Shown: one piece after another, positions 46,975 through 56,609 of the stretch
Numbering within the stretch: the stretch's first letter is position 1
How the letters are laid out: every line of letters begins with the position of its first letter
Source of the DNA: Firmicutes bacterium AF25-13AC
Lineage (GTDB): Bacteria; Bacillota; Clostridia; Lachnospirales; Lachnospiraceae
Direction: 5' to 3'
Length of the DNA: 62,074 nucleotides
NCBI GenBank assembly: GCA_003478935.1
Contig: QUFP01000023.1
Span: 1 to 62,074, forward strand
Made by a program: the position numbers and the translations under genes
The notes under the pieces: model-generated
Told to the model about the DNA's origin: nothing
The model's input: only the letters and a program-made list of their open reading frames with translations
The model's database searches: none

Positions 46975-47782
46975 GAAAAAATTGTTATCTGGACCGTACT
47001 TTGTCTGGATGATTCTCTTTACGATAATCCCACTTTTAGTGATTGCCTGGTATGGCTTTACAGACCGCACAGGTGCCTTCACGCTTGCAAATGTAAGAGC
47101 CATAGCAAGTCCAGAGCATCTAAAGGCACTGGGACTATCACTTAGTCTATCAATTGCCTGTACAATTCTTTGTTTGTTGATTGCATATCCGCTTGCCATG
47201 ATTTTAAAAAAAACAGGCATGGGCAAGAAAGGCTTTGTTGTATTTATATTTATTCTGCCTATGTGGATGAATTTTCTGCTTCGTACCTACGCATGGTTAA
47301 ATCTTCTTGATGACGGCGGTATTTTATTTAACATCTGCAGAAACTTAGGTCTTCCGACATTTAGTGTAGTAGGAACAAATGCGGCAATCATTATGGGTAT
47401 GATCTACAACTTCCTGCCATTTATGGTTCTTCCGCTGTTTAACGTTCTCACAAAAATTGATGAGAATGTATTAAATGCAGCAAGAGATCTTGGTGCAAAC
47501 AGCGTGCAGGTATTTTTTAAGGTAACATTGCCACTCAGCCTTCCTGGCATTATAAGCGGTATTACTATGGTATTTGTTCCGTCACTGACCACATTTGCCA
47601 TCTCAGATCTTCTTGGTGCGAGAAAGATTATGTTAATCGGAAACATTATCGAGCAGGAATTTTCCACAGCTGATAACTGGCATCTTGGCTCAGGACTTTC
47701 ACTTGTCTTAATGGTATTTATCTTAATCAGCATGGCAGTACTTGAGCACTACGATAAAAACGGGGAGGGAACATCATTCTGA
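46967..47782 (+). CDS. potB: Spermidine/putrescine ABC transporter permease PotB
   Basis: This 271-residue permease has six membrane helices and the EAA loop [32 protein letters not shown] 46967 lies within the potA end after a G-rich site (GGGGGTCC). The reading frame from 46946 adds seven residues without a ribosome site. Its stop shares one base with the potC start, so the two are coupled. Confidence 0.92.
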   Translation: MNKKKLLSGPYFVWMILFTIIPLLVIAWYGFTDRTGAFTLANVRAIASPEHLKALGLSLSLSIACTILCLLIAYPLAMILKKTGMGKKGFVVFIFILPMWMNFLLRTYAWLNLLDDGGILFNICRNLGLPTFSVVGTNAAIIMGMIYNFLPFMVLPLFNVLTKIDENVLNAARDLGANSVQVFFKVTLPLSLPGIISGITMVFVPSLTTFAISDLLGARKIMLIGNIIEQEFSTADNWHLGSGLSLVLMVFILISMAVLEHYDKNGEGTSF

Positions 47783-48585
47783 TGAAAAAATTAAAATCTT
47801 TTTTTTCGGGCATGTACCTTACACTGATCTTTATCTTTTTGTATGCCCCGATTGTAACATTAATTATTTTTTCCTTCAATGAAGGAAAAGGAAGCCGCTG
47901 GAAAGGATTTTCCTTAAAGTGGTATGAGGATTTATTTGAGAGCAGAATGATCATGGAGGCTCTCAGCAATACATTAATTATAGCATTTGTGTCCGCAATA
48001 GTTGCCACACTGGTAGGCACAATTACATGTATCGGTATCAATGCATTAAAAGGAAAGTTTAAGACAACTTATATGGCTATAAACAACATTCCGCTTATGA
48101 ATTCCGATCTTGTAACAGGACTTTCATTGATGCTTGTATTTATTTCTGTTGGCTGGAAGTTTGGCTTTTCTACTATATTAGTGGCGCATATCACGTTCAA
48201 TATTCCGTATGTGATCTTAAGCGTTATGCCTCGTCTTCGCCAGACAAATGTAAGTACTTACGAGGCAGCTATGGATTTAGGTGCAACGCCACTGTCTGCT
48301 TTTTTTAAGGTTGTGCTTCCAGATCTTGCACCGGGAATTACATCTGGATTTTTACTGGCATTTACGATGTCTCTAGATGATTTTATCATCACCTACTTCA
48401 CCAGAGGCGCCGGAATCAATACGCTGTCAACATTAATATACAGTGAAGTAAGAAAGGGCATCAAGCCAACAATGAACGCACTGTCAACAGTGATGTTTGT
48501 TTCTGTACTGCTGTTGTTAGTTTTAATGAACACGCTTCCGGGCATGCGCGATAAAAGAAAAATAAAACAAGAGGAGAAAGGTTGA
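47782..48585 (+). CDS. potC: Spermidine/putrescine ABC transporter permease PotC
   Basis: This 267-residue permease has six membrane helices and the EAA loop STYEAAMDLGATPLSAFFKVVLPDLAPG. GAGGGAACATTCTG precedes its start inside the potB stop (TGATG). It completes the channel with PotB. Confidence 0.92.
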   Translation: MKKLKSFFSGMYLTLIFIFLYAPIVTLIIFSFNEGKGSRWKGFSLKWYEDLFESRMIMEALSNTLIIAFVSAIVATLVGTITCIGINALKGKFKTTYMAINNIPLMNSDLVTGLSLMLVFISVGWKFGFSTILVAHITFNIPYVILSVMPRLRQTNVSTYEAAMDLGATPLSAFFKVVLPDLAPGITSGFLLAFTMSLDDFIITYFTRGAGINTLSTLIYSEVRKGIKPTMNALSTVMFVSVLLLLVLMNTLPGMRDKRKIKQEEKG

Positions 48586-48587
48586 CT

Positions 48588-49649
48588 ATGAAAAGAAGAG
48601 TATGGGCAGCAGCATCTGCTGCAATGATGGCAACTACTGCATTTGGCGCACAGGCTGTATTGGCAGATAAGTATCCAAATGGCCAGGTAAAGGTATTTAA
48701 CTGGGGCGAATATATTGACGAGGATCTGATTGACGAGTTCGAAGATGAGTATGGTATCGAAGTTATCTATGATACATTTGATACAAACGAGGCTATGTAT
48801 CCGCGTGTAGAGGCAGATCCAAGTCTTTATGACGTTATCTGTCCATCTGACTATATGATCGAGAAGATGATCCAGAATGATGTTCTGCAGGAGATCGACT
48901 GGGATCAGATCACAAACAAGGAAAACATTGGAGAAGTTTACTTAAAGAGCTGTGAAGGCTTTGATCCAGGCAATAAATATTGTGTTCCATATACATTCGG
49001 AACAGTTGGCATTCTTTATAATAAGGAATTAGTAGATGAGGATGCTGTAATTGACAGTTGGGATGTACTTTGGGATGAGACATATAAGAACGATATCATC
49101 ATGCAGGATTCTGTGCGTGATGCATTTATGATCTCCTTAAAGCGTCTTGGATACTCTTGCAACACAACAGATGAGGACGAGTTAAACGAGGCAATGGAGG
49201 AGTTAAAGATCCAGTCCAAGTTAAACAAGGCTTACACCATCGACGAGGTGCGTGATAAGATGATCAACGGTGCAGCAGCAATCGGTGTTATCTATTCAGG
49301 TGAATATCTGTACTGCCAGGAAGAGAACGAAGACCTTGAATATGTAATTCCAAAAGAGGGAACAAATATCTGGTATGATGGCTGGGTTATCACAAAGGGC
49401 TCCGAAAATGTAGAAAACGCGCATAAGTGGATTGATTTTCTGTGCAGTCAGGAAGCAGCTTATGATAACTTCGAATATATCTACTACGGAACACCAAATA
49501 TCGCAGCACAGGAGTTAATCGACGAAGATATTGTAAACAATCCTGGTGTATTCCCAGATAAAGAGACCATCGAAAAGTGTGAGGTTTATAATTACCTTGG
49601 CAAAGAAGCCGAAGATATGTATTATGAGCTTTGGAAGAAGGTAAAATAA
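48588..49649 (+). CDS. potD: Spermidine/putrescine-binding protein PotD
   Basis: This 353-residue secreted binding protein has an N-terminal signal (MKRRVWAAASAAMMATTAFG) without a clear lipobox. The family text VKVFNWGEYIDEDLIDEFEDEYGIEV is present, and Trp/Asp residues such as YDGWVI line the polyamine site. ATG 48588 follows GAGGAGAAAGG, just after the potC stop. It is the last gene of the pot operon. Confidence 0.92.
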   Translation: MKRRVWAAASAAMMATTAFGAQAVLADKYPNGQVKVFNWGEYIDEDLIDEFEDEYGIEVIYDTFDTNEAMYPRVEADPSLYDVICPSDYMIEKMIQNDVLQEIDWDQITNKENIGEVYLKSCEGFDPGNKYCVPYTFGTVGILYNKELVDEDAVIDSWDVLWDETYKNDIIMQDSVRDAFMISLKRLGYSCNTTDEDELNEAMEELKIQSKLNKAYTIDEVRDKMINGAAAIGVIYSGEYLYCQEENEDLEYVIPKEGTNIWYDGWVITKGSENVENAHKWIDFLCSQEAAYDNFEYIYYGTPNIAAQELIDEDIVNNPGVFPDKETIEKCEVYNYLGKEAEDMYYELWKKVK

Positions 49650-49655
49650 AATAGT

Positions 49656-49684
49656 TGCAAAAAATACAAACCTGTATTAGAATA
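49656..49684 (+). promoter_or_regulatory. Promoter of the ferredoxin gene
   Basis: TTGCAA (49656-49661), 17-bp spacer, TAGAAT (49679-49684). Confidence 0.55.
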
Positions 49685-49731
49685 ATGGTGCTGAGAAAAG
49701 CGTAAACAAAATTTCCAAGGAGGAAAAACAA

Positions 49732-49899
49732 ATGGCATACAAGATTAGTGATGAGTGTATTATGTGTGGTACCTGTGAGGGTGAGTGCCCAGTAGGTGCA
49801 ATCGCAGAGGGCGAAGGCAAGTACGAGATCGACGCAGACGCATGCATCGAGTGCGGAAGCTGCGCAGCTGCATGTCCAGTAGGCGCAATCAGCGAATAA
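49732..49899 (+). CDS. 2[4Fe-4S] ferredoxin
   Basis: This is a 55-residue clostridial-type ferredoxin with two CxxCxxCxxxCP motifs: CIMCGTCEGECP and CIECGSCAAACP. It carries electrons at low potential in fermentation, for example for pyruvate:ferredoxin oxidoreductase and hydrogenase. It has a strong CAAGGAGGAAAAACAA site, its own promoter and a terminator, which fits a highly expressed single gene. Confidence 0.95.
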   Translation: MAYKISDECIMCGTCEGECPVGAIAEGEGKYEIDADACIECGSCAAACPVGAISE

Positions 49900-49913
49900 T
49901 TTATTCACTGTCA

Positions 49914-49946
49914 GCGAAAAGACTGTCCGAGAGGGCAGTCTTTTTT
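49914..49946 (+). terminator. Intrinsic terminator of the ferredoxin gene
   Basis: GACTG-T-CC and GG-G-CAGTC pair with a GAGA loop, followed by six T. Confidence 0.8.
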
Positions 49947-49948
49947 GC

Positions 49949-50689
49949 TTACGTTTTATGTTTTCTTTTCCAAGGCAGTCGGCTCGCGGCAGCCTCTTTT
50001 TGTTCACGCGACTTTTTGCGGCGCATAAAAAGTGTTTCATCAAGCTTGCGAAAGCGCTCCTCTGCCTCATCATCCTGCAGCCGCATCCTATAATCCATCT
50101 CCTTAATAACCTTTGTGCTGACCTGTTCCGTGATTTTTTCTGCGATAACATTGTCAAGCTGCACACCTATCTTTTTGCAGATTGTATCTGCAAGCTGTGC
50201 GTTAATATCAGCGGAGTGTCGGCACAGTGCCTCATCTAAAATACGGTTCATAACATCTTCAAATTCCTCCATGCGAAGCTTTCGTGCAAGCTCCGTCTGA
50301 CTTGCAGAGACAGGAAGAATGGCCGGAAGCGTATCAGGCAGCTCACTGGCTCGTTTATTCATCTCATCAGATAATTTCACCAGATAATAAAATTCATCAT
50401 CATCCAAAAGAGCCAGTCTTGGAACCACCAGCTTAATAGCCTTTAGCTGATAGCCCGCATCACGCAAAATCTTAATCCGCTGAAACATCAGAAGCTGCGC
50501 ATTTGTGTAGCAGCGATAGCCCTGATCATTTCTCATGATAGGAAGACCAAGCTCCTCCTCCCAGTATCGAAGCACATGAGCCTCCATATTGAGCTGCTTG
50601 CAGGCATCCGAAATCAAAATGGGCTGTTCGTCAGCGGCCTTAATACTTTCCTGCAATTGCTGTTCTGTTTTTTCCTCTCGATCCTGCAT
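49949..50689 (-). CDS. MerR family transcriptional regulator
   Basis: This is a 246-residue regulator. The winged-helix DNA-binding domain covers residues about 25-95 (LISDACKQLNMEAHVLRYWEEELGLP, then GYRCYTNAQLLMFQRIKILRDAGY). A long helical C-terminal region without metal-binding cysteines follows. The Trp after RY recalls RacA/YwnA-like members, so the ligand is unknown. The start is set at 50689 because AAGGAAGGAATTT precedes it. It is divergent from the ABC exporter genes and may regulate them. Confidence 0.83.
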   Translation of the reverse strand: MQDREEKTEQQLQESIKAADEQPILISDACKQLNMEAHVLRYWEEELGLPIMRNDQGYRCYTNAQLLMFQRIKILRDAGYQLKAIKLVVPRLALLDDDEFYYLVKLSDEMNKRASELPDTLPAILPVSASQTELARKLRMEEFEDVMNRILDEALCRHSADINAQLADTICKKIGVQLDNVIAEKITEQVSTKVIKEMDYRMRLQDDEAEERFRKLDETLFMRRKKSREQKEAAASRLPWKRKHKT

Positions 50690-50715
50690 AAATTCCTTCC
50701 TTTCTAAAATGAAAG

Positions 50716-50757
50716 CTGTGTTCACATGAACATCAAAATATCCTATAGCGATACTAT
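50716..50757. promoter_or_regulatory. Two small palindromes in the merR/ABC divergent region
   Basis: TGTTCA-CA-TGAACA and TATAG-CGATA-CTATA lie about 20 bp apart between the divergent genes. They are candidate operators for the MerR or BlaI-type regulator. Confidence 0.35.
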
Positions 50758-50826
50758 ATCAGCTTTTAAGGGCAGCGCGAAAAAATTCCTTCGTTTCATT
50801 TCCCCAAATTTTTCGAGGATTCTACA

Positions 50827-50856
50827 TTGCTTTGCATACAAAAAGAGTGGTATCAT
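50827..50856 (+). promoter_or_regulatory. Promoter of the heterodimeric ABC exporter operon
   Basis: TTGCTT (50827-50832), 18-bp spacer, TATCAT (50851-50856). The start codon is 37 bp downstream. Confidence 0.5.
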
Positions 50857-50893
50857 TTCTTTATATAGAGAGAAAAGAAAGGAGAAAAAACAA

Positions 50894-52681
50894 ATGAAAC
50901 AGATATTTTCTTATCTGATTCCGTATCGGGCAAGAATGGCAGTCGGTTTTTCAATAAAGGTTGCTGCTACCATTGTTGAACTTTTGATTCCGTGGGCACT
51001 TTCCATCATGGTAGATAAGGTGATTCCGACTGAAAACATTGGTTTTGTGTTTGCGTGGGGCGGTGTAATGATTTTATTTGCGCTTCTTGCGCTACTTGGA
51101 AATATCGTGGCAAACCGCATGGCATCGCTTGTTGCCAGAAATACAACAGAAAGAATCCGTCTGCAGCTGTTTTCAAAGATCAGCTTTTTATCTGCCAGAC
51201 AGCAGGAGCAGATAGGACAGGCATCACTAATATCAAGATCAACATCAGATACTTACAATATTCATCAATTTATTGGTATGATGCAGCGCCTTGGCGTGCG
51301 TCAGCCTATCATGCTTATCGGAGGTCTTGCCGTCACGCTTTCAATGGATGCGCCGCTTACATGTATCATGCTGGCACTTCTTCCAGTCATGGCATTTCTT
51401 GTATATTTGTTTTCAAGTAAGGGTGTGCCAATGTACACAAAGGTGCAGGAGGCAGTAGATCGCTTTGTGCGTCTTGTAAGAGAGGATATTGCAGGTATTC
51501 GTGTCATTAAGGCACTGTCAAAGACAGACACAGAAAGAAGTAAATTTGCAAAAATAAATGAAGAAGTTGTAACGCGTGATCAGCATGCCGGAATGATCAT
51601 GGGTGCAATGAACCCTGTCATGAGCATCATTTTAAATATAGGATTGGTGCTAGTTCTTTTCGTAGGTGCAAAGCGTGTCAATGAAGGATTAACAACACCA
51701 GGTGTCATCATGGCATTTATGTCATACGTGACAATTATTTTAAATTCAATTTTGTTTTTGTCACGAATTTTTGTAATGTATTCAAAAGCATCTGCATCAG
51801 CAAGACGTATCAGCGAGGTATTAAATCTGCCTGAGGATCTTATGGTAGAGCATCCTGTTGGAAATGTAGATTCAGTAGTAGAAAAGGCAGTGAATGAGGC
51901 AGAGGCAGCCGCTGCCAAAGAGACAGGTGCAGAGTTTGTCCTGCCGCAGATTATCTTCGATCATGTATCATTTCGTTATGAGGATGGGGACGGTGAGGAC
52001 TGTCTGCATGATGTAAGCTTTACAGTAAATAAAGGAGAAACGCTTGGTATCATAGGAGCCACCGGCTCAGGAAAGACAACTATTGTGAATCTTTTGATGC
52101 GCTACTATGATCCGGACGAGGGACACATCTATGTCAATGGCCGCGATGTGCGCACCTACACGTCAAAGGAACTCATGCCTCTTTTTGGTGCAGCCTTCCA
52201 AAATGACGTTATTTTCCATGATACAATCTATGAGAACATTCGCTTTGGACGTGATGTCTCAAAGAAAGAAGCAATAGCAGCAGCACATGATGCACAGGCT
52301 GTCGAGTTTATTGAGGAAAAGGGACTTGATACTATGCTTGCCATCAGGGGAATGGATCTTTCAGGCGGACAAAAGCAGCGTCTTTTAATTACAAGAGCGC
52401 TCGTAAAGCATCCGCAGATTCTTGTGCTTGACGATTCATCAAGTGCGCTCGATTATGCGACAGATGCACGTCTTCGCAGGGCAATTCAGGAAAATTATGG
52501 CGATCTTACATCCATTATTGTAGCGCAGAGAATCAGTTCAATTTACCGCGCCGATAAGATTATCGTTCTTGAAGATGGAGAAATGATCGGCTATGGAACA
52601 CATAAAAATCTGATGGAAAGCTGTGAGGTCTATAGGGAAATCAGCCAGTCACAGATGGGAGGTGGTATTGATGAAGCATAA
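50894..52681 (+). CDS. Heterodimeric ABC exporter, subunit 1
   Basis: This 595-residue half-transporter has six membrane helices and one ATP-binding domain. Walker A is GATGSGKTT, signature LSGGQKQ, and Walker B LVLDDSSSALD. The catalytic Glu is Asp, so its own site is degenerate, while its signature is intact. ATG 50894 with GGAGAAAAAACAA upstream fits the usual N-terminus; the longer frame from 50726 covers promoter DNA. It overlaps subunit 2 by 11 bp. Confidence 0.9.
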   Translation: MKQIFSYLIPYRARMAVGFSIKVAATIVELLIPWALSIMVDKVIPTENIGFVFAWGGVMILFALLALLGNIVANRMASLVARNTTERIRLQLFSKISFLSARQQEQIGQASLISRSTSDTYNIHQFIGMMQRLGVRQPIMLIGGLAVTLSMDAPLTCIMLALLPVMAFLVYLFSSKGVPMYTKVQEAVDRFVRLVREDIAGIRVIKALSKTDTERSKFAKINEEVVTRDQHAGMIMGAMNPVMSIILNIGLVLVLFVGAKRVNEGLTTPGVIMAFMSYVTIILNSILFLSRIFVMYSKASASARRISEVLNLPEDLMVEHPVGNVDSVVEKAVNEAEAAAAKETGAEFVLPQIIFDHVSFRYEDGDGEDCLHDVSFTVNKGETLGIIGATGSGKTTIVNLLMRYYDPDEGHIYVNGRDVRTYTSKELMPLFGAAFQNDVIFHDTIYENIRFGRDVSKKEAIAAAHDAQAVEFIEEKGLDTMLAIRGMDLSGGQKQRLLITRALVKHPQILVLDDSSSALDYATDARLRRAIQENYGDLTSIIVAQRISSIYRADKIIVLEDGEMIGYGTHKNLMESCEVYREISQSQMGGGIDEA

Positions 52682-54611
52682 GAATATGAAACAATATGAA
52701 GAAAAAAATGCTCCAATGCTTAACCACGATATCACGCTAGAAGAGATCGAGGCTGCATGCCGCGCACATCAAAAGGAAAATGATAACCGCAACATGGCAG
52801 AGGAGTGCCGCACTATTGCAAGAGAACAAAAAGAAAAAATGCAGGCACAGTTTACAAAAGGAAAGGGTGAAAAGCGTCATATCCTGCTTCGCCTTGGCCG
52901 TTATCTGTGGCAGTTTAAAGGCTGGTTGTTTCTTGCCATCTTGTTAAGTATAAGCTCAAATCTGCTGTCGCTAGCAGGTCCTATGTATTCTGGCTATGCC
53001 GTCGATGCGATGGTTGGCAAGGGACAGGTAAATATGGAGCGTGTAATTTACTGCTGTGAGATCATGATTGCGCTGTATTTAGTATCAGCAGCACTTGCCT
53101 ATATCTTAAATCTTGTCATGCTTCAGATTACAAAGCGCATAGTCTCAACTATGCGAAGCAATATCTTCGACCGTCTGATGCGTCTTCCTGTCAGCTTCTT
53201 TGATACGCACGCAGCAGGCGATATTATAAGCCGTATCACCTATGATGTAGATACAATAAACACAAGCCTTTCAAATGATGTTGTGTCACTTGCTGCAAGC
53301 TTTATTACAGTAATAGGATCTCTAGTTATGATGCTTTTAATTTCACCGCCGCTTGTATTGATTTTTGTTGTTACTGTGCCGCTTACAATCTTCTTTATTA
53401 AAAAGCTTACAGGACTTACAAGACCTCTTTTTCGTGCCCGTTCAGGAAAGCTTGGCGAGTTAAACGGCTTTATAGAGGAGATGCTTGCAGGTCAGAAAAG
53501 CTTAAAGGCATATCATCAGGAAGTCAATACAATAGGCAAGTTTCAGGCAAAAAATGAGGAGGCTGTGGATGCCTATTACCGCGCCGATTACATGGGCAGC
53601 ATGGTAGGACCGTCAGTAAACCTTGTCAACAATATTTCACTTGCACTAGTCACGATCTTTGGAGCGATTCGCTTCATATTTGGTCAGATGACACTTGGAA
53701 ATATTTCCTCATTTGTTCTATATTCAAGAAAATTTTCCGGACCAATCAATGAGTCTGCAAATATCATGAGCGAGCTGCAGTCAGCACTTGCCGCCGCAGA
53801 GCGTGTGTTTAGACTGCTTGATGAGACAGAGGAGCCGGCTGACAGCACAGATGCGAAAGTACTCACCGACATTTACGGAGACGTAGAGCTGTCACATGTA
53901 AGCTTCGGTTACACAAAGGATCATACTATTATCCATGATCTGAGTTTACATGCAGAACCGGGTAAGCTTATTGCAATCGTCGGTCCTACAGGAGCTGGAA
54001 AGACAACCATCATAAATCTTTTGATGCGTTTTTATGATATTGACAGCGGAAAAATTACTATTGATGGAAACGACATTACAAAGGTTACAAGAGACAGTCT
54101 GCGCCGTGCATTTGCCATGGTACTGCAAGATACGTGGCTGTTTCACGGAACAATTTATGAAAATATCGCCTACGGCAAGCCAGATGCCACACTCGAAGAT
54201 GTGAAACGTGTCTGCAAAGCCGCCCGTATTCATAACTATATAATGCGTCTGCCAAAGCAGTACGACACAGTACTTACGGACGATGGAAGAAATATCTCAA
54301 AAGGACAAAAGCAGCTTCTAACTATCGCCAGAGCGATGCTTCTTGATGCACATATGCTGATACTAGATGAAGCTACATCAAATGTCGATACAAGAACAGA
54401 GCTTCAAATTCAGGAAGCCATGCTGGAGCTTATGAAAGACAAAACATGCTTTGTCATAGCACATCGCCTCTCGACAATTCAGAATGCAGACTGTATACTA
54501 GTTGTAAAAGAAGGCGAAGTAATCGAACAGGGAACACATGATGAACTTATGGAGAAACGCGGCTTCTATCGCTCACTGTATGATTCACAGTTTGCAGGAA
54601 AACAGATTTAA
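52671..54611 (+). CDS. Heterodimeric ABC exporter, subunit 2
   Basis: This 646-residue half-transporter has an extra N-terminal soluble stretch of about 70 residues. Walker A is GPTGAGKTT, signature ISKGQKQ (degenerate), and Walker B LILDEATSNVD with an intact Glu. The two subunits together give one active and one silent ATP site, as in other asymmetric exporters. Substrates of this family include drugs and peptides. GGGAGGTGGTATTG precedes ATG 52671. The blaI-like gene follows 15 bp later, in the same operon. Confidence 0.9.
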   Translation: MKHKNMKQYEEKNAPMLNHDITLEEIEAACRAHQKENDNRNMAEECRTIAREQKEKMQAQFTKGKGEKRHILLRLGRYLWQFKGWLFLAILLSISSNLLSLAGPMYSGYAVDAMVGKGQVNMERVIYCCEIMIALYLVSAALAYILNLVMLQITKRIVSTMRSNIFDRLMRLPVSFFDTHAAGDIISRITYDVDTINTSLSNDVVSLAASFITVIGSLVMMLLISPPLVLIFVVTVPLTIFFIKKLTGLTRPLFRARSGKLGELNGFIEEMLAGQKSLKAYHQEVNTIGKFQAKNEEAVDAYYRADYMGSMVGPSVNLVNNISLALVTIFGAIRFIFGQMTLGNISSFVLYSRKFSGPINESANIMSELQSALAAAERVFRLLDETEEPADSTDAKVLTDIYGDVELSHVSFGYTKDHTIIHDLSLHAEPGKLIAIVGPTGAGKTTIINLLMRFYDIDSGKITIDGNDITKVTRDSLRRAFAMVLQDTWLFHGTIYENIAYGKPDATLEDVKRVCKAARIHNYIMRLPKQYDTVLTDDGRNISKGQKQLLTIARAMLLDAHMLILDEATSNVDTRTELQIQEAMLELMKDKTCFVIAHRLSTIQNADCILVVKEGEVIEQGTHDELMEKRGFYRSLYDSQFAGKQI

Positions 54612-54626
54612 GAAAGGAAGAAATTT

Positions 54627-54963
54627 ATGAAAGATTTGTCAAAAACTGAACTTTTAATTATGAAATGTGTATGGGGTTCTGACCATCCGGTGACAGCGAC
54701 ACAGATTCAGCAGATTTTGTTAGAAAAATATCAGACCGAACTTGACCGCAGATCACTCGGCACGCTTATGTATCGTCTTGATCAGAAGGGTTATGTTAAC
54801 GTAGATGTCAGCACAAGAGTAAACCTCTATACAGCAAAGGTAAAGGAAGAGGAGGCGAGAAAAGAAGGGAAGAGAAATCTTAAAGCTCTGGTATGACGGC
54901 TCTCTTGATCAGCTTGTCTCAGATCTTTACAGCGCAGAGGATGAGGACGAAGAAGATAACTGA
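54627..54963 (+). CDS. BlaI/MecI-type repressor, frameshifted near the C-terminus
   Basis: This is a winged-helix repressor of about 112 residues (LSKTELLIMKCVWGSDHPVTATQIQQIL, then RRSLGTLMYRLDQKGYV). Such repressors are inactivated by a partner M56 protease that senses a signal outside the cell. The frame stops at 54896, while the expected tail (YDGSLDQLVSDLY) continues in another frame to 54963. One extra G at 54890-54891 explains this. It lies between the ABC exporter and the BlaR1-like gene. Confidence 0.85.
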
Positions 54964-54989
54964 TGAAAAAGAAAGGCAGGTGAAAACAT

Positions 54990-56387
54990 ATGGAAACATC
55001 AGAGTGGTCTAACTTTTTCCTTCAGTGGGCAGCAACATTATTTTGGATTTTCTTTCTGACTGGAATGACAGGAAGCATAATAGCAAATTTGTGGCGCTTT
55101 GCCAGAAAACGTCACTTTATAAACGATACGATCTTTATGAGGATGCTTCTTTGGCCTGTTTTGATCAGCTTCTTTGTCCCAGTAATTTTTTTGTACTGGC
55201 AGCAAAAAGAAGGCAGACATGCATTTCAATATGAGATGTTTCGTTCAGCGGGATTTGTGACGCTTATGCTTAGTGCTGTTATAATTATCTGGCTGGCAGG
55301 CGCTTTGCGAAGGACAGCTATTACAGTATGTCAGCTTAATAGCCTGTATCAGTTAAAAATAAACGCGAAGCGAGATCTTTTGTGGCAGGAGGATGAACAA
55401 AAAGAAACATACAAGCTTTGCGCTAAAATGGGTATTTGCCGCCATGTTACAGTTTTTATAAGCAAAGAGATTGTGTCGCCAATGACAATGGGATTTTTAA
55501 ATCCATGTATTTTTCTTCCGGCAGGTGAAATCGACAAAGAGACGCTTCGGCTAATTCTAGTGCATGAACTGACGCATATTCATCACAAAGATTTTTTAAT
55601 GAAGCAGATGATGCTTGTGATTTCAAGTCTTTACTGGTTTTGCCCGGGCATAAAGCAGCTTTTTGCAGAATTAAATGTATGTAATGAATATTATTGCGAC
55701 CTTGACAGCATCAAACAGCTTGGCATAGAGCAGCATGAATATTTTTCAAAGATTCGTGCCTTTGCAGCCGATCAGAAGCAGCGGCGCGCATATGCGTATT
55801 CAGCACTGTGCGAAAACAAAAACACGTTAAAAGCGCGTGAGCGTGCCGCTCAAAAGACTAAACTTGCACAAAACAGCAAGATGTTTACAGCAACAGGACG
55901 TATAACAGCTGTAATTCTTGCAGGCATTATCTTATGTACAAGTGCCTATACAATCAGCTTTGCATCAATAGTCAGCTATGATGCTGCGATGAAATTTGTC
56001 ACATCAGAAGAAACGGAGTATCAGAAAAAGCAGACAGAGCTTGATGCATCTGACCTTTATTTTACTGGTGATGAGATTAAATTTGATGAGCTGCTATCAA
56101 AAAATTCAGCCCATAAATATGGTTCGGATGAACAAAAATGGACGCTGCAAAAAGATCAAGAGATTCAGTTTGGCCCGTTCTACAAAGAAAAAGGCGAGAG
56201 TATATGGGTTTATACATACGCGAACTATAAAGTAGAATATGGAATCATCCGTGACACGAAAAGACGCTGCCTCGAAGGAAAGAATGAAGGTCATAACTTT
56301 GATATAGAAGAGAGCGGGATGTATTATGTCTTTATCAGGAATTGGTCAGGAGAGCGGACAGAGGGTGGATCATTAGTAGTACAGTAA
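54990..56387 (+). CDS. BlaR1-like M56 metallopeptidase with an unusual C-terminal sensor
   Basis: This is a 465-residue protein. Membrane helices lie at about 10-32, 52-70, 85-105 and 300-320. Between the third and fourth is the M56 zinc protease domain with HELTH at 192-196 and a later Glu in NEYYCD. In BlaR1 and MecR1 the outer C-terminal domain binds beta-lactams with an SxxK serine. Here the last 150 residues lack that motif and look beta-rich (FDELLSKNSAHKYGSDEQKW, WVYTYANYKVEYGI). The ligand is therefore probably not a beta-lactam. It starts 27 bp after blaI. Confidence 0.85.
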   Translation: METSEWSNFFLQWAATLFWIFFLTGMTGSIIANLWRFARKRHFINDTIFMRMLLWPVLISFFVPVIFLYWQQKEGRHAFQYEMFRSAGFVTLMLSAVIIIWLAGALRRTAITVCQLNSLYQLKINAKRDLLWQEDEQKETYKLCAKMGICRHVTVFISKEIVSPMTMGFLNPCIFLPAGEIDKETLRLILVHELTHIHHKDFLMKQMMLVISSLYWFCPGIKQLFAELNVCNEYYCDLDSIKQLGIEQHEYFSKIRAFAADQKQRRAYAYSALCENKNTLKARERAAQKTKLAQNSKMFTATGRITAVILAGIILCTSAYTISFASIVSYDAAMKFVTSEETEYQKKQTELDASDLYFTGDEIKFDELLSKNSAHKYGSDEQKWTLQKDQEIQFGPFYKEKGESIWVYTYANYKVEYGIIRDTKRRCLEGKNEGHNFDIEESGMYYVFIRNWSGERTEGGSLVVQ

Positions 56388-56435
56388 GAAAAAATAGTGC
56401 AAAAAGAAAACAATAGACAAAATAGTGAAAAGTAG

Positions 56436-56484
56436 TTGACAGATTCGTAACATCAAGTTAGTATAAAAACAAGATGTTACGAAT
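56436..56484 (+). promoter_or_regulatory. Promoter with 12-bp dyad, copy 1
   Basis: TTGACA (56436-56441), 17-bp spacer and TAGTAT (56459-56464) form the promoter. ATTCGTAACATC (56443-56454) and GATGTTACGAAT (56473-56484) form a perfect inverted repeat around the -10, centres 30 bp apart. It is a likely operator of the BlaI-type repressor. The eight T after it also make it terminator-like for the BlaR1 gene. Confidence 0.62.
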
Positions 56485-56575
56485 TTTTTTTAGCATACAT
56501 ATATTGTTTTCTACTTGCTTACAAACTATTTTACAGCATAACGGAGAGAGTTGAAATACTTTCATTAATATTTGT

Positions 56576-56609
56576 GCCGCCAGCTGAAGGCGGCGGAATG
56601 GAGATTAGT
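56576..56609 (+). promoter_or_regulatory. Leader hairpin upstream of the small peptide gene (copy 3)
   Basis: GCCGCC-AGCTGAA-GGCGGC is followed by GGAATGGAG and the start codon at 56610. The layout matches 1826 and 33460. Confidence 0.4.

Noticed and set aside
56443..56484. The dyad read only as a terminator
   Set aside because: The T-run fits, but the second copy keeps -35, -10 and 17-bp spacing exactly, which a terminator would not need. A dual role is left open.
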